Below, piece after piece: positions 6,660 to 13,316 of a stretch of DNA of 13,570 nt (within the stretch, counting starts at the first letter, position 1; every line of letters begins with the position of its first letter). Where the stretch lies: positions 1-13,570 of the forward strand of contig DWZW01000193.1 of NCBI GenBank assembly GCA_019117345.1. The letters are read 5' to 3'. Made by a program: the position numbers and the translations under genes. Source of the stretch: Claveliimonas stercoravium. Lineage in GTDB: Bacteria > Bacillota > Clostridia > Lachnospirales > Lachnospiraceae. The notes beneath the pieces were generated by a model. That model was given only the letters and a program-made list of their open reading frames with translations. It did no database searches and was not told where the DNA came from.

Positions 6660-6664
6660 GAAGA

Positions 6665-7609
6665 ATGGGCAGATTACTGAAAGGGGCGGCCCTGCTCCTG
6701 GGGGCCGCGGCCGCGGCGGAAGCCGGCGGGACAGCTTACTTCTACAGAAGGACCATGAAGAGATACAACGCAAAGGTGGAGCGCACCATAAAGATGTCCG
6801 GCGTGGACTGGGAGAGCCATTTTCCCTTCATGCATGAGCGCAGCGACTGGATGATGGCGCAGCCCCACGAGGACGTGTGGATCCGGTCCAAGGACGGGCT
6901 GAAGCTGCACGGTACATATTTTCCGGGGAACGGGGGGACAAAGGCTGTCATCTGTTTCCACGGGTACACCAGCAAGGGGCTGAACGACTATGGAAGTCTT
7001 TCTTATTACTATCTGAATCACGGCTTCCGGATGCTCCTCATTGATGAGAGAGCCCACGGCGACAGCGAAGGCACCTACATCGGATTTGGCACCATGGACC
7101 GGCTGGACGGACTGGAATGGGTCAGATGGATGATCGAAAAGACCGGCGATGACGCCCAGATCCTGCTCCACGGAAACTCCATGGGAGGCGCCACCGTCTG
7201 CATGATGGGCGGCATGGACCTTCCGCGGCAGGTGAAGGGTATCGTGTCCGACTGCGCCTTCACATCCGCCAGGGACGTGTTTACTCATGTGCTCCACAGC
7301 ATGTACCACCTGCCGGCGTTTCCCATGATCCAGATCGCGGACAGGGTAAACCGGAAAAAGGCGGGCTACGGCCTGGACGACTGCAATGCGGCCAGGGAAG
7401 TGAGAAAGGCAAAGGTGCCCTTCCTCTTCATCCACGGGGATGAGGATATCTTCGTGCCCTGCTGGATGTGCGAGGAAATCTATAAGAACTGCGCGTCGCC
7501 CAAGACAAAGCTGATCGTCAAGGGTGCGGGCCACGGAGAGAGCTACTATAAAGATACCAAGGCGTACGAGGAGGCCCTGGATGTATTTATCGGAGGAATA
7601 ATGAAATGA
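6665..7609 (+). CDS. Alpha/beta hydrolase with N-terminal membrane anchor
   Basis: A 314-residue serine hydrolase. Residues 1-26 form a small-residue-rich hydrophobic segment (LLKGAALLLGAAAAAEAGG) followed by basic residues, consistent with an uncleaved membrane anchor. The hydrolase core starts around residue 70: oxyanion-side motif CFHGYTSKG (97-105), nucleophile S172 in LHGNSMGGAT, acid D261 in HGDEDIFVP, and H290 in GAGHGESY, so the catalytic triad is complete. The LIDERAHGDSEG segment is typical of bacterial peptidase- or esterase-like members. The ATG at 6665 is favoured over an upstream GTG at 6656 because AGGTGA lies in between. It overlaps the next gene by four bases (ATGA). Likely roles in this operon are hydrolysis of an acyl ester or thioester, as a supplier of free acid, an editor or a releasing enzyme; the substrate is unknown. 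Confidence 0.9.
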   Translation: MGRLLKGAALLLGAAAAAEAGGTAYFYRRTMKRYNAKVERTIKMSGVDWESHFPFMHERSDWMMAQPHEDVWIRSKDGLKLHGTYFPGNGGTKAVICFHGYTSKGLNDYGSLSYYYLNHGFRMLLIDERAHGDSEGTYIGFGTMDRLDGLEWVRWMIEKTGDDAQILLHGNSMGGATVCMMGGMDLPRQVKGIVSDCAFTSARDVFTHVLHSMYHLPAFPMIQIADRVNRKKAGYGLDDCNAAREVRKAKVPFLFIHGDEDIFVPCWMCEEIYKNCASPKTKLIVKGAGHGESYYKDTKAYEEALDVFIGGIMK

Positions 7610-9012
7610 TGAGAACAAGAAAAGGTCACAAAGTGTATCCGCTGACTGTAGCCCAGAAATTCCACATGTACTATGCGCCCCACTGCCCCAGCATGGCGGT
7701 GCTGAATATCGGGACAAGCCTGACCATCGAGGTGGAGCTTGACTGGGAACAGCTGAAGAAGTCCATCAACGAGGCCTACGCAAGGAGCGAGGCCATGCGC
7801 GTCCGCTTTGCCAGGGATAAAGAGGGGACCTGGTATCAGTATGTGACGGACCCGGAGGAGATGGATATCGAGTTCGCGGATTTCTCCGGCGGGACTGTGG
7901 AGGAGGCGGAGGCCCAGATGCAGCAGTGGACCACCGTGCCCTTCAAGATGTTTGACTCTCCCCTGACAAGGATCGTCATGATCAGGATGCCGGACGGATT
8001 TAACGGCGTGTACTTCCTTGGTAACCACATGATCGTGGACGCCCAGTCCCTCATCTGCTTCCTGAAGGATATCATCGAGCTGTACTGCAGCGCCAAGTAC
8101 GAGGGCGTTCCCTACCCTAAGGATATGGCCTCCTACATTGAGCAGATCGAGAAGGATTTCGCCTACGAGGCGGGCAGCAGGGCGCAGCAAAGAGACAGCG
8201 AGTATTTCCAGAAGGAGATTGAGAAGTCCGAGCCCATCTACAATGACCTCCACGGCACGGCCAAGCTGGAGTCCATGAGGGAGAGGTTTAAAAATCCAGA
8301 GCTTCGGTCCGCCTTCTGCGTCACCGACGACACAACCTCCGCCCTGGATATCTTCCACCTGGAGGCAGAGCCCACAAAGAGGCTGATGGATTTCTGCGAG
8401 AAATACCACGTGTCCCTGGCATGCCTGCTCCTCATGGGACTTCGCACCTACTACCAGAAAATGAACGGATCTGAGGATGTGTCCCTGACCACCACTATCG
8501 CAAGGAGGGCCACCCTGAAGGAGAAGAAGTCCGGCGGCACCAGGATCCACTCCTTCCCCTTCCGGACCATTTTCCCGGAGGACATGAAATTTATCGACGG
8601 CGTATACGCCATCCGGGACAAACAGAACGAGTACTTCCGCCACGCGAATTACGACCCCACAGCCTACTTTGCCTACCGGGCCAAGACCTATCCCCAGCCC
8701 CAGGCGGGACTGGGCTACGAGCCCATCTCCCTGACTTACCAGCCGCTGACCCTGAAGGAGAAGGGACTGGATCAGCTGGGAGACATCCGGTACAAGACGA
8801 AATGGTACCCCAACGGCATCTGTCCCCAGGGCATGTACCTGACTGTCATGCACCGTCCGGAGGACAACGGGCTGGACTTCAACTTTGAACACCAGATCAA
8901 GGCAGTGTCAAAGGAGGAGCTGGAGTACCTGTACTACTATCTGTGCCGTATCATGTTCAAGGGAGCGGAGAACCCGGACCTGACCATCGGCGAGATCATC
9001 AAATTAGTTTAG
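7606..9012 (+). CDS. Stand-alone condensation-domain acyltransferase
   Basis: A 468-residue protein built like a free-standing NRPS condensation domain or related CoA/carrier-dependent acyltransferase. The start, KVYPLTVAQKFHMYY, corresponds to the C1-type motif. The HHxxxDG core is present as NHMIVDA (residues 140-146): the second, catalytic His and the Asp are kept, but the first His is Asn and the Gly is Ala. A later stretch around DFNFEHQIKAVSKEELE corresponds to the end of the second lobe. No adenylation or carrier domain is fused; these are encoded separately just downstream, so it should take an acyl group from the carrier protein and pass it to an amine or alcohol acceptor. The ATG at 7606 overlaps the hydrolase stop, with GGAGG nine bases upstream. 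The acceptor cannot be predicted. A WS/DGAT- or PapA-like acyltransferase is the main alternative reading. Confidence 0.82.
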   Translation: MMRTRKGHKVYPLTVAQKFHMYYAPHCPSMAVLNIGTSLTIEVELDWEQLKKSINEAYARSEAMRVRFARDKEGTWYQYVTDPEEMDIEFADFSGGTVEEAEAQMQQWTTVPFKMFDSPLTRIVMIRMPDGFNGVYFLGNHMIVDAQSLICFLKDIIELYCSAKYEGVPYPKDMASYIEQIEKDFAYEAGSRAQQRDSEYFQKEIEKSEPIYNDLHGTAKLESMRERFKNPELRSAFCVTDDTTSALDIFHLEAEPTKRLMDFCEKYHVSLACLLLMGLRTYYQKMNGSEDVSLTTTIARRATLKEKKSGGTRIHSFPFRTIFPEDMKFIDGVYAIRDKQNEYFRHANYDPTAYFAYRAKTYPQPQAGLGYEPISLTYQPLTLKEKGLDQLGDIRYKTKWYPNGICPQGMYLTVMHRPEDNGLDFNFEHQIKAVSKEELEYLYYYLCRIMFKGAENPDLTIGEIIKLV

Positions 9013-9033
9013 TGTAGAAAAAGGAGAAGGACC

Positions 9034-9267
9034 ATGTTTGAGAAATTAGTTGATATCATCTGTAACTATGTGGAGGTGGAGCCGGAGAATATCCATCCGG
9101 GATCACGCTTTATGGAGGACCTGGGCTTTACGTCCTTTGACTTCATGAGCATGCTGGGCGAGATCGAGGACGAGTTCGACGTAGAAGTGGAGCAGACAGA
9201 GGCCGCAAACATCCGCACCGTGCAGGAGGCTGTGGACTATCTGGAAAAGCTGACCGCTGAAAATTGA
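9034..9267 (+). CDS. Acyl/peptidyl carrier protein
   Basis: A 77-residue four-helix carrier protein, the usual length. The phosphopantetheine attachment site is the Ser in DLGFTSFDFM (S34); the preceding residue is Thr rather than the Asp of fatty-acid-synthase ACPs (LGADSLD), which suits a dedicated, pathway-specific carrier. The remaining sequence is strongly acidic (EIEDEFDVEVEQTEA), as expected for helix II and III surfaces that dock partner enzymes. AAGGAGAAGG lies just upstream of the ATG. It lies 21 bases after the condensation gene and 29 bases before the ligase gene, so it is the likely shuttle between the two. Confidence 0.93.
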   Translation: MFEKLVDIICNYVEVEPENIHPGSRFMEDLGFTSFDFMSMLGEIEDEFDVEVEQTEAANIRTVQEAVDYLEKLTAEN

Positions 9268-9296
9268 TCTGAAAGCAGAAGAAAGGGTGGGAAGAT

Positions 9297-10805
9297 ATGC
9301 TTTGCAGTACTGTCCGTGAGATACTGGCAGGTACGGAAGAAAAGTACGGGCCAAAGGACGCGATACGCTATAAAGTGAGTAAAAATGAAATTGCATCGAA
9401 AACCTACACACAGCTAAAGGAGGACAGCGAGAGCTTCTCCTGCGCCCTCAGAGACCTGGGAGAGCAGGGAAGCCACATCGCGGTCATCGGCATGACCTCC
9501 TACGAGTGGCTGGTGGCCTACTTTGGCACTGTGGACAGCGGCAGCGTGGTGGTGCCCCTGGACGTGAACCTGCCGGCGGAGGACGTGTGCGACCTGATCA
9601 GCCGGTCGGACTCCACGGTGCTCGTCTGCGATGAGGTGAGAAAAGACGTGGCCGCCATGGCGAAGGAGAAATGTCCTCAGCTTCGCAGCATTATCTCCAT
9701 GCAGAAGGAGGATCACGACGAGCAGGCCTCCGCCTTCTGGAAGCTGCTTGAGGAGCACAGGGGGAGCTTTGACTATGAGCCCCGGCCGGACCAGCTCTGC
9801 ACCATCATGTTCACCTCAGGCACCACGGGAAAGAGCAAGGGTGTCATGCTGACCCACAGGAATGTGGCGGAGAACGCCACCTGCCTGGACATGAAGATCC
9901 CGGAGCGGATCGTCATCATGACCGTGCTCCCCATCCACCACGCCTACTGTCTCAGCATGGATATCCTGAAGGGGGTGTCCCTGGCGGCGGTGATCTGCAT
10001 CAATGACTCCCTCATGCGGGTGGCCAAGAACATCAAGCTCTTTAAGCCGGAGATGATCCTGATGGTCCCCCTGATGATCGAGACCATGGCCAAGAAGCTG
10101 GAGGAGGCCTCCCTACTGCCGGCGAAGATCGTGAAGAACCAGGTGTTCGGAAAGCAGTTCCACACCATCTGCAGCGGCGGCGCTTACCTGGACCCCAAAT
10201 ACATCGACATGTTCAAAAAGTATGACATCGTCATCCAGCAGGGCTACGGCATGACTGAGTGCGCCCCCGTCATCAGCATTTCCCAGAGGTGGAACATCCG
10301 CAGCGACTCCGTGGGACAGCTTGTGCCCAACTGCCAGGCGAAGACAGTGGACGGAGAGCTCTGGGTGAAGGGCAGCAGCGTCATGCAGGGCTACTACAAG
10401 ATGCCCCAGGAGACGGCGGAGACCCTGGAGGACGGCTGGCTGAAGACCGGCGACCTGGGCTATGTGGACGAGGAGGGCTTTGTCTACCTGACAGGCCGCA
10501 AGAAAAACCTCATCATCACAAAGAACGGGGAGAACGTGTCCCCGGAGGAACTGGAAAATGCCCTCAGCGGGAACCGCCTTGTGGGCGAGGTGCTTGTCCG
10601 TGAGAAGGGCGGCGTCATCGAGGCGGAGATCTATCCGGACCAGGACTACGTGAAAAAGAAGAGGGTGAAGGACGTGAGGGCGGCCCTCCAGGAGGTCATC
10701 GACGAGTACAACAGGACGGCGGCTCCCCAGAAGAAGATCTACAGCCTCGTCGTCCGGGACAAGGAATTTGAGAAGACCACGACGAGAAAGATAAAGAGAT
10801 TTTAA
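9297..10805 (+). CDS. AMP-forming acyl-CoA/acyl-ACP ligase (adenylate-forming enzyme)
   Basis: A 502-residue ANL-superfamily enzyme that activates a carboxylic acid with ATP and transfers it to a thiol. Motifs in order: P-loop FTSGTTGKSKG (172-182), YGMTECAP (317-324), the ribose-binding TGDLGYVDEEG (384-394), the hinge region GRKKNLIITKNGENVSPEE (400-418), and the C-terminal catalytic lysine K498 in TTTRKIKR. The usual Gly before that Lys is Arg here. Overall similarity is to long-chain fatty acyl-CoA synthetases or fatty acyl-AMP ligases more than to amino-acid adenylation domains, since no Asp is seen at the amine-binding position of the pocket. Co-location with a carrier protein suggests it loads the ACP directly. 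It is the last gene of the operon; no terminator follows before the next promoter. Confidence 0.92.
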   Translation: MLCSTVREILAGTEEKYGPKDAIRYKVSKNEIASKTYTQLKEDSESFSCALRDLGEQGSHIAVIGMTSYEWLVAYFGTVDSGSVVVPLDVNLPAEDVCDLISRSDSTVLVCDEVRKDVAAMAKEKCPQLRSIISMQKEDHDEQASAFWKLLEEHRGSFDYEPRPDQLCTIMFTSGTTGKSKGVMLTHRNVAENATCLDMKIPERIVIMTVLPIHHAYCLSMDILKGVSLAAVICINDSLMRVAKNIKLFKPEMILMVPLMIETMAKKLEEASLLPAKIVKNQVFGKQFHTICSGGAYLDPKYIDMFKKYDIVIQQGYGMTECAPVISISQRWNIRSDSVGQLVPNCQAKTVDGELWVKGSSVMQGYYKMPQETAETLEDGWLKTGDLGYVDEEGFVYLTGRKKNLIITKNGENVSPEELENALSGNRLVGEVLVREKGGVIEAEIYPDQDYVKKKRVKDVRAALQEVIDEYNRTAAPQKKIYSLVVRDKEFEKTTTRKIKRF

Positions 10806-10808
10806 TGG

Positions 10809-10837
10809 TTGACAGATTTTTTGAAACATGTTATTTC
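10809..10837 (+). promoter_or_regulatory. Promoter of the M-box riboswitch transcript
   Basis: A consensus TTGACA (10809-10814) is followed, after 17 bases, by TATTTC (10832-10837), which is preceded by TGT (extended -10). Transcription would start near 10844, at the very 5' edge of the riboswitch. The -35 box begins four bases after the ligase stop codon, so this is a new transcription unit tightly abutting the lipid operon. Confidence 0.75.
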
Positions 10838-10840
10838 CTA

Positions 10841-10998
10841 GATGTTCGGTAGGTAAGGCTACTGCAAGGGATATGGACTGTTGCCGCGAAATAGTGGAGA
10901 CACTATGAGAGGGTTTGAACAGGGTGCATCGACAGCAAGGTGTACCATAATACAGTTTCACCGCCCTGCAGAGTTAAAGCTCATACGAATATGCGAAA
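10841..10998 (+). promoter_or_regulatory. M-box (ykoK-type) magnesium riboswitch aptamer
   Basis: The aptamer's conserved blocks are all present in order: GGTAGGTAAGGCTACTG near the 5' end, GGGTTTGAACAG, CATCGACAGCAAGGTG, and near the 3' end AGTTAAAGCTCATACGA. These correspond to the M-box landmarks known from Bacillus mgtE/ykoK leaders. The closing P1 helix forms from ATGTTCGGTA with TACGAATAT. High Mg2+ folds the aptamer and favours the terminator just downstream, so the genes behind are expressed only when Mg2+ is low (established for the class). Normally such elements control mgtE, mgtA or corA-type transporters. Here the expected mgtA-like gene survives only as a C-terminal remnant about 400 bases further on. 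Confidence 0.93.
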
Positions 10999-11008
10999 GG
11001 TATGCTTT

Positions 11009-11041
11009 CCCTGTATGTTCACCGGACATACAGGGTTTTTT
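11009..11041 (+). terminator. Intrinsic terminator (expression platform) of the M-box riboswitch
   Basis: CCCTGTATGT (11009-11018) pairs perfectly with ACATACAGGG (11026-11035) over a 7-base loop, giving 10 base pairs followed directly by six T residues. Placed 11 bases after the aptamer, it is the Mg2+-dependent off switch. Confidence 0.92.
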
Positions 11042-11086
11042 ATTCTGCCGGAGGCTTTTGGAGGAGCCGGGCGGGAGAAAAGGAGC

Positions 11087-11218
11087 ATGAAAGACAATGC
11101 GGAGGACGAAAGGAAGGTGGGCACACTTATGTATCACAGTAGCAGCAGCGGAAGTGCAAAGCGGTGTCGGGCAGAGTGTGGATCTCTGCTGCGGAGGCAC
11201 GGGTGTGCCGGTCCGTAG
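11087..11218 (+). CDS. Small ORF between the riboswitch terminator and a second terminator
   Basis: A 43-codon ORF starting ATGAAAGAC with a good ribosome binding site (AAAAGGAG, five to six bases before the ATG). The predicted peptide is basic and contains three Cys: the first half reads MKDNAEDERKVGTLMYHSSS and the second half contains KRCRAECGSLLRRHGCAGP. No family recognised and no membrane segment visible. It lies directly behind the M-box terminator and ends 20 bases before the next terminator, so it is the only complete ORF the riboswitch can now control. It may be a genuine Mg2+-responsive small protein, the mutated start of the lost transporter gene, or chance. The ribosome binding site is the main support. 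Confidence 0.35.
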   Translation: MKDNAEDERKVGTLMYHSSSSGSAKRCRAECGSLLRRHGCAGP

Positions 11219-11238
11219 CTTTATTTCTGCATGCTTTT

Positions 11239-11279
11239 CCACCGTTTTGTGAGAAAATCTTACAGGCGGTGGTTTTTTT
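11239..11279 (+). terminator. Strong intrinsic terminator downstream of the small ORF
   Basis: CCACCGTTT (11239-11247) and GTGAG (11249-11253) pair with CTTAC (11259-11263) and AGGCGGTGG (11264-11272), giving about 14 base pairs with a single bulged T and an AAAAT loop. Seven T residues follow (11273-11279). It closes the M-box transcript upstream of the mgtA remnant, so the remnant is cut off from the riboswitch. Confidence 0.88.
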
Positions 11280-11388
11280 GTTTTCCGGAGATGACAGGCT
11301 CCTGGCATATAAAAGTCCCCCCGGCAGATGACCGCTGTACTCTTACCAGCGCACTGAACAAAAATAAAACGTCGGGAGGTACAGAAGC

Positions 11389-11457
11389 ATGAAAAAAATG
11401 ACCGGAAGCATGACAGCGACGATATTTCCTGCACGGCCATGTCCTGGGACAATGTAG
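11389..11457 (+). pseudogene. Orphan gene start fused out of frame to the mgtA remnant
   Basis: A GGGAGG at 11374-11379 stands nine bases before ATGAAAAAAATGACC, which looks like an authentic translation start (MKKMTGSMTAT, with a basic then neutral N-terminus as in signal peptides). After about ten codons the reading frame runs into DNA that, in another frame, encodes the C-terminal part of an Mg2+ ATPase, and it stops at 11457. This is what a deletion joining the 5' end of one gene to the 3' end of mgtA would leave. The identity of the 5' gene cannot be told from this stub. Confidence 0.4.
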
Positions 11458-11843
11458 ATGAGGACTGGCTGCGGGTGCCGAGAAAATGGGACGCCTCCGG
11501 GATCAGCAGATTTATGCTCTGGAACGGTCCGGTGAGCTCAGTGTTCGACATTGTCACCTTCGGGGTGCTGTATTTTGTGATCTGCCCCGCGTGTACAGGC
11601 GGCCAGCTGTTTTCCCGGATTTCCGGACAGGAGGGCCGGGCTTCCGCCCCGGTCACCCTCCTGTCTCTGGCGGGCATTGCGGCCGCCACCTGTCTCCCCT
11701 TCACTCCTCTGGGAGGCGCTCTGGGCCTTGCGCCGCTGCCGGCTGCGTACTTTGCCTGGCTCGCCGCCATCGTGGCCGGGTACATGGCGCTGGCCACCGC
11801 TGTGAAGAAGCTCTATATGCGCAGGTACGGGGAGTGGCTGTGA
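11418..11843 (+). pseudogene. mgtA: mgtA-like magnesium P-type ATPase, C-terminal remnant
   Basis: About 141 codons match the last part of magnesium-translocating P-type ATPases (family length roughly 880-900): DISCTAMSWDNVDEDWL, then PRKWDASGISRFMLWNGPVSSVFD, later ASAPVTLLSLAG, PFTPLGGALGL and a C-terminal KKLYMRRYGEWL. These correspond to the conserved linker after the actuator/ATPase core and the final transmembrane helices. The phosphorylation motif DKTGT, the nucleotide-binding domain and the first transmembrane helices are absent. Homology begins abruptly near 11418 with no start codon of its own; the first in-frame ATG is at 11439. The frame is undamaged to its natural stop, so the truncation is probably recent. 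An M-box, the standard regulator of this gene, stands upstream, which confirms the identity. Confidence 0.85.
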
Positions 11844-11878
11844 GATAAGGAGCCCCGGATAACTGCAGCCGGCGTCTA

Positions 11879-11907
11879 TTGACGAAAACGGGAGAAAGCA
11901 GTAAGAT
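11879..11907 (+). promoter_or_regulatory. Promoter of the MATE efflux gene
   Basis: TTGACG (11879-11884) and TAAGAT (11902-11907) are separated by 17 bases, giving a start near 11914 and a leader of about 29 bases to the TTG start codon. It lies 35 bases after the mgtA remnant's stop, so the pump is an independent unit. Confidence 0.65.
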
Positions 11908-11942
11908 AGCCATGGCAGAAAGTAAAATGGAGGGACCGGACC

Positions 11943-13316
11943 TTGAAAAGGAATAAATATGAAATAGATATGTGCAACGGAACCATTATGGATAAGCTGA
12001 TCTCATTTTCGCTTCCCCTGATGCTGACCAGTATCCTTCAGCTCATGTTCAACGCGGTGGATATCATCGTGGTGGGGCGCTTCAGCGGGAGCGACGCGCT
12101 TGCTGCCGTAGGCTCCACCACGGCTCTGATCAACATTTTCACCAATCTCTTTATTGGGATATCCCTTGGGGCGAACGTGCTGGCGGCAAGGTACTATGCG
12201 GCCGGGCGGGATCAGGAGATGTCCGAGTCGGTACATACAGCCATCGCCCTGGCTCTGGTCAGCGGCGTCATCATGGCCTTTGTGGGCTTTGCCATGTCCC
12301 GCTTTGCCCTGGAGCTGATGGACACGCCCGGGGATGTGATCGGTCAGTCCACCACGTACATGCGCATCTACTTCCTGGGCATGCCCTTCTTTATGCTCTA
12401 CAACTACGGGGCAGCCATCCTGCGGGCAGTGGGTGACACGAAGAGGCCCCTGATGTTCCTCTGTGCGGCAGGCCTGGCAAATGTGGCGCTGGATCTCCTG
12501 CTAGTCATCGTCATCCCCCTGGACGTGGCCGGCGTGGCCATTGGTACGGTGGCCTCCCAGATGGTCTCCTGCATCCTGGTGCTCCGGTGCCTCCACAGGA
12601 CGGAGGGGAGCTATCAGCTCCGCTTTTCAAAGCTTAGGATCAGAGCCGTCTACCTGAAACGGATCTTCCAGGTGGGCATACCGGCGGGCATCCAGAGCAC
12701 GGTCATCAATTTTTCCAACGCCATGCTCCAGTCCTCGGTCAACTCTTTCGGCTCCATCGCCATGGCAGGCTACACGGCCGCCAACAATATCCTGGGCTTC
12801 CTCTATGTGTCTGTGAACGCAGTGACCCAGGCCTGCATGAGCTTTACCAGCCAGAACTACAGTGTGGGCAAGCAGAAGCGGATGGACCGGGTCCTGACAG
12901 ACTGCATGATCCTGTCGGCAGGTGCGGCCCTGGTGCTGGGCGTGGGCGCCTATGTGTTCGGTTCCCGCCTCCTTGGGATATACACCTCGGACGCGGAGGT
13001 GGTGCAGTGCGGTCTGGAAATCCTGTCCATCACAACAGTCCCCTATTTCCTCTGCGGCATCATGGACCTTTTCCCGGGGGCTCTGCGCGGCATGGGGCGC
13101 TCCGCTGTCCCCATGATCCTGTCCGTGATCGGGACAGTGGGGACCAGGATCGTGTGGATATACGGGTTCTTCCCCCATAACAGGACACTGCGCTTCCTGT
13201 TCATCTCCTACCCGGGGTCCTGGATATTTACCATCGCCATGCAGGCAGTGTGCTTCTGGATCGTGCGGAAGCAGTGCATACGTCAGTTGAAGCGGGAGGG
13301 TATCTACACGGTCTAG
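11943..13316 (+). CDS. MATE-family multidrug efflux transporter
   Basis: A 457-residue integral membrane protein with about 12 hydrophobic helices arranged as two MatE repeats; the family exports cationic or other drugs and metabolites by Na+ or H+ antiport. Typical markers are KYEIDMCNGTIMDKLISFSL at the N-terminus, FNAVDIIVVGRFSG in helix 1-2, and the second-repeat equivalent from about residue 240 (GIPAGIQSTVINFSNAML). The start is a TTG at 11943, chosen because GGAGG lies nine bases upstream and because relatives begin with the same K-x-x-K-Y-E-I-D-M-C-N-G residues; the ATG at 11970 would cut into this block. It has its own promoter. It could export the product of the lipid-type operon, but the M-box unit and its separate promoter argue against a direct link. 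Its stop overlaps the convergent AraC-type gene. Confidence 0.93.
   Translation: MKRNKYEIDMCNGTIMDKLISFSLPLMLTSILQLMFNAVDIIVVGRFSGSDALAAVGSTTALINIFTNLFIGISLGANVLAARYYAAGRDQEMSESVHTAIALALVSGVIMAFVGFAMSRFALELMDTPGDVIGQSTTYMRIYFLGMPFFMLYNYGAAILRAVGDTKRPLMFLCAAGLANVALDLLLVIVIPLDVAGVAIGTVASQMVSCILVLRCLHRTEGSYQLRFSKLRIRAVYLKRIFQVGIPAGIQSTVINFSNAMLQSSVNSFGSIAMAGYTAANNILGFLYVSVNAVTQACMSFTSQNYSVGKQKRMDRVLTDCMILSAGAALVLGVGAYVFGSRLLGIYTSDAEVVQCGLEILSITTVPYFLCGIMDLFPGALRGMGRSAVPMILSVIGTVGTRIVWIYGFFPHNRTLRFLFISYPGSWIFTIAMQAVCFWIVRKQCIRQLKREGIYTV

Noticed and set aside
7546..8892. 448-codon minus-strand open frame opposite the condensation gene
   Set aside because: It is a complementary-frame shadow of a high-G+C coding gene: the plus strand has a ribosome binding site, family motifs and tight operon spacing, while the minus-strand product is rich in His/Val/Gly repeats with no recognisable domain.
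10881..11090. Short plus-strand frames across the M-box
   Set aside because: They lie inside the conserved riboswitch and its terminator; the conservation is explained by RNA structure.
11943..13316. MATE pump as the sixth gene of the acyl-conjugation operon
   Set aside because: An M-box unit, two terminators and a separate promoter lie between them, so a shared transcript is unlikely; a functional link remains only a possibility.
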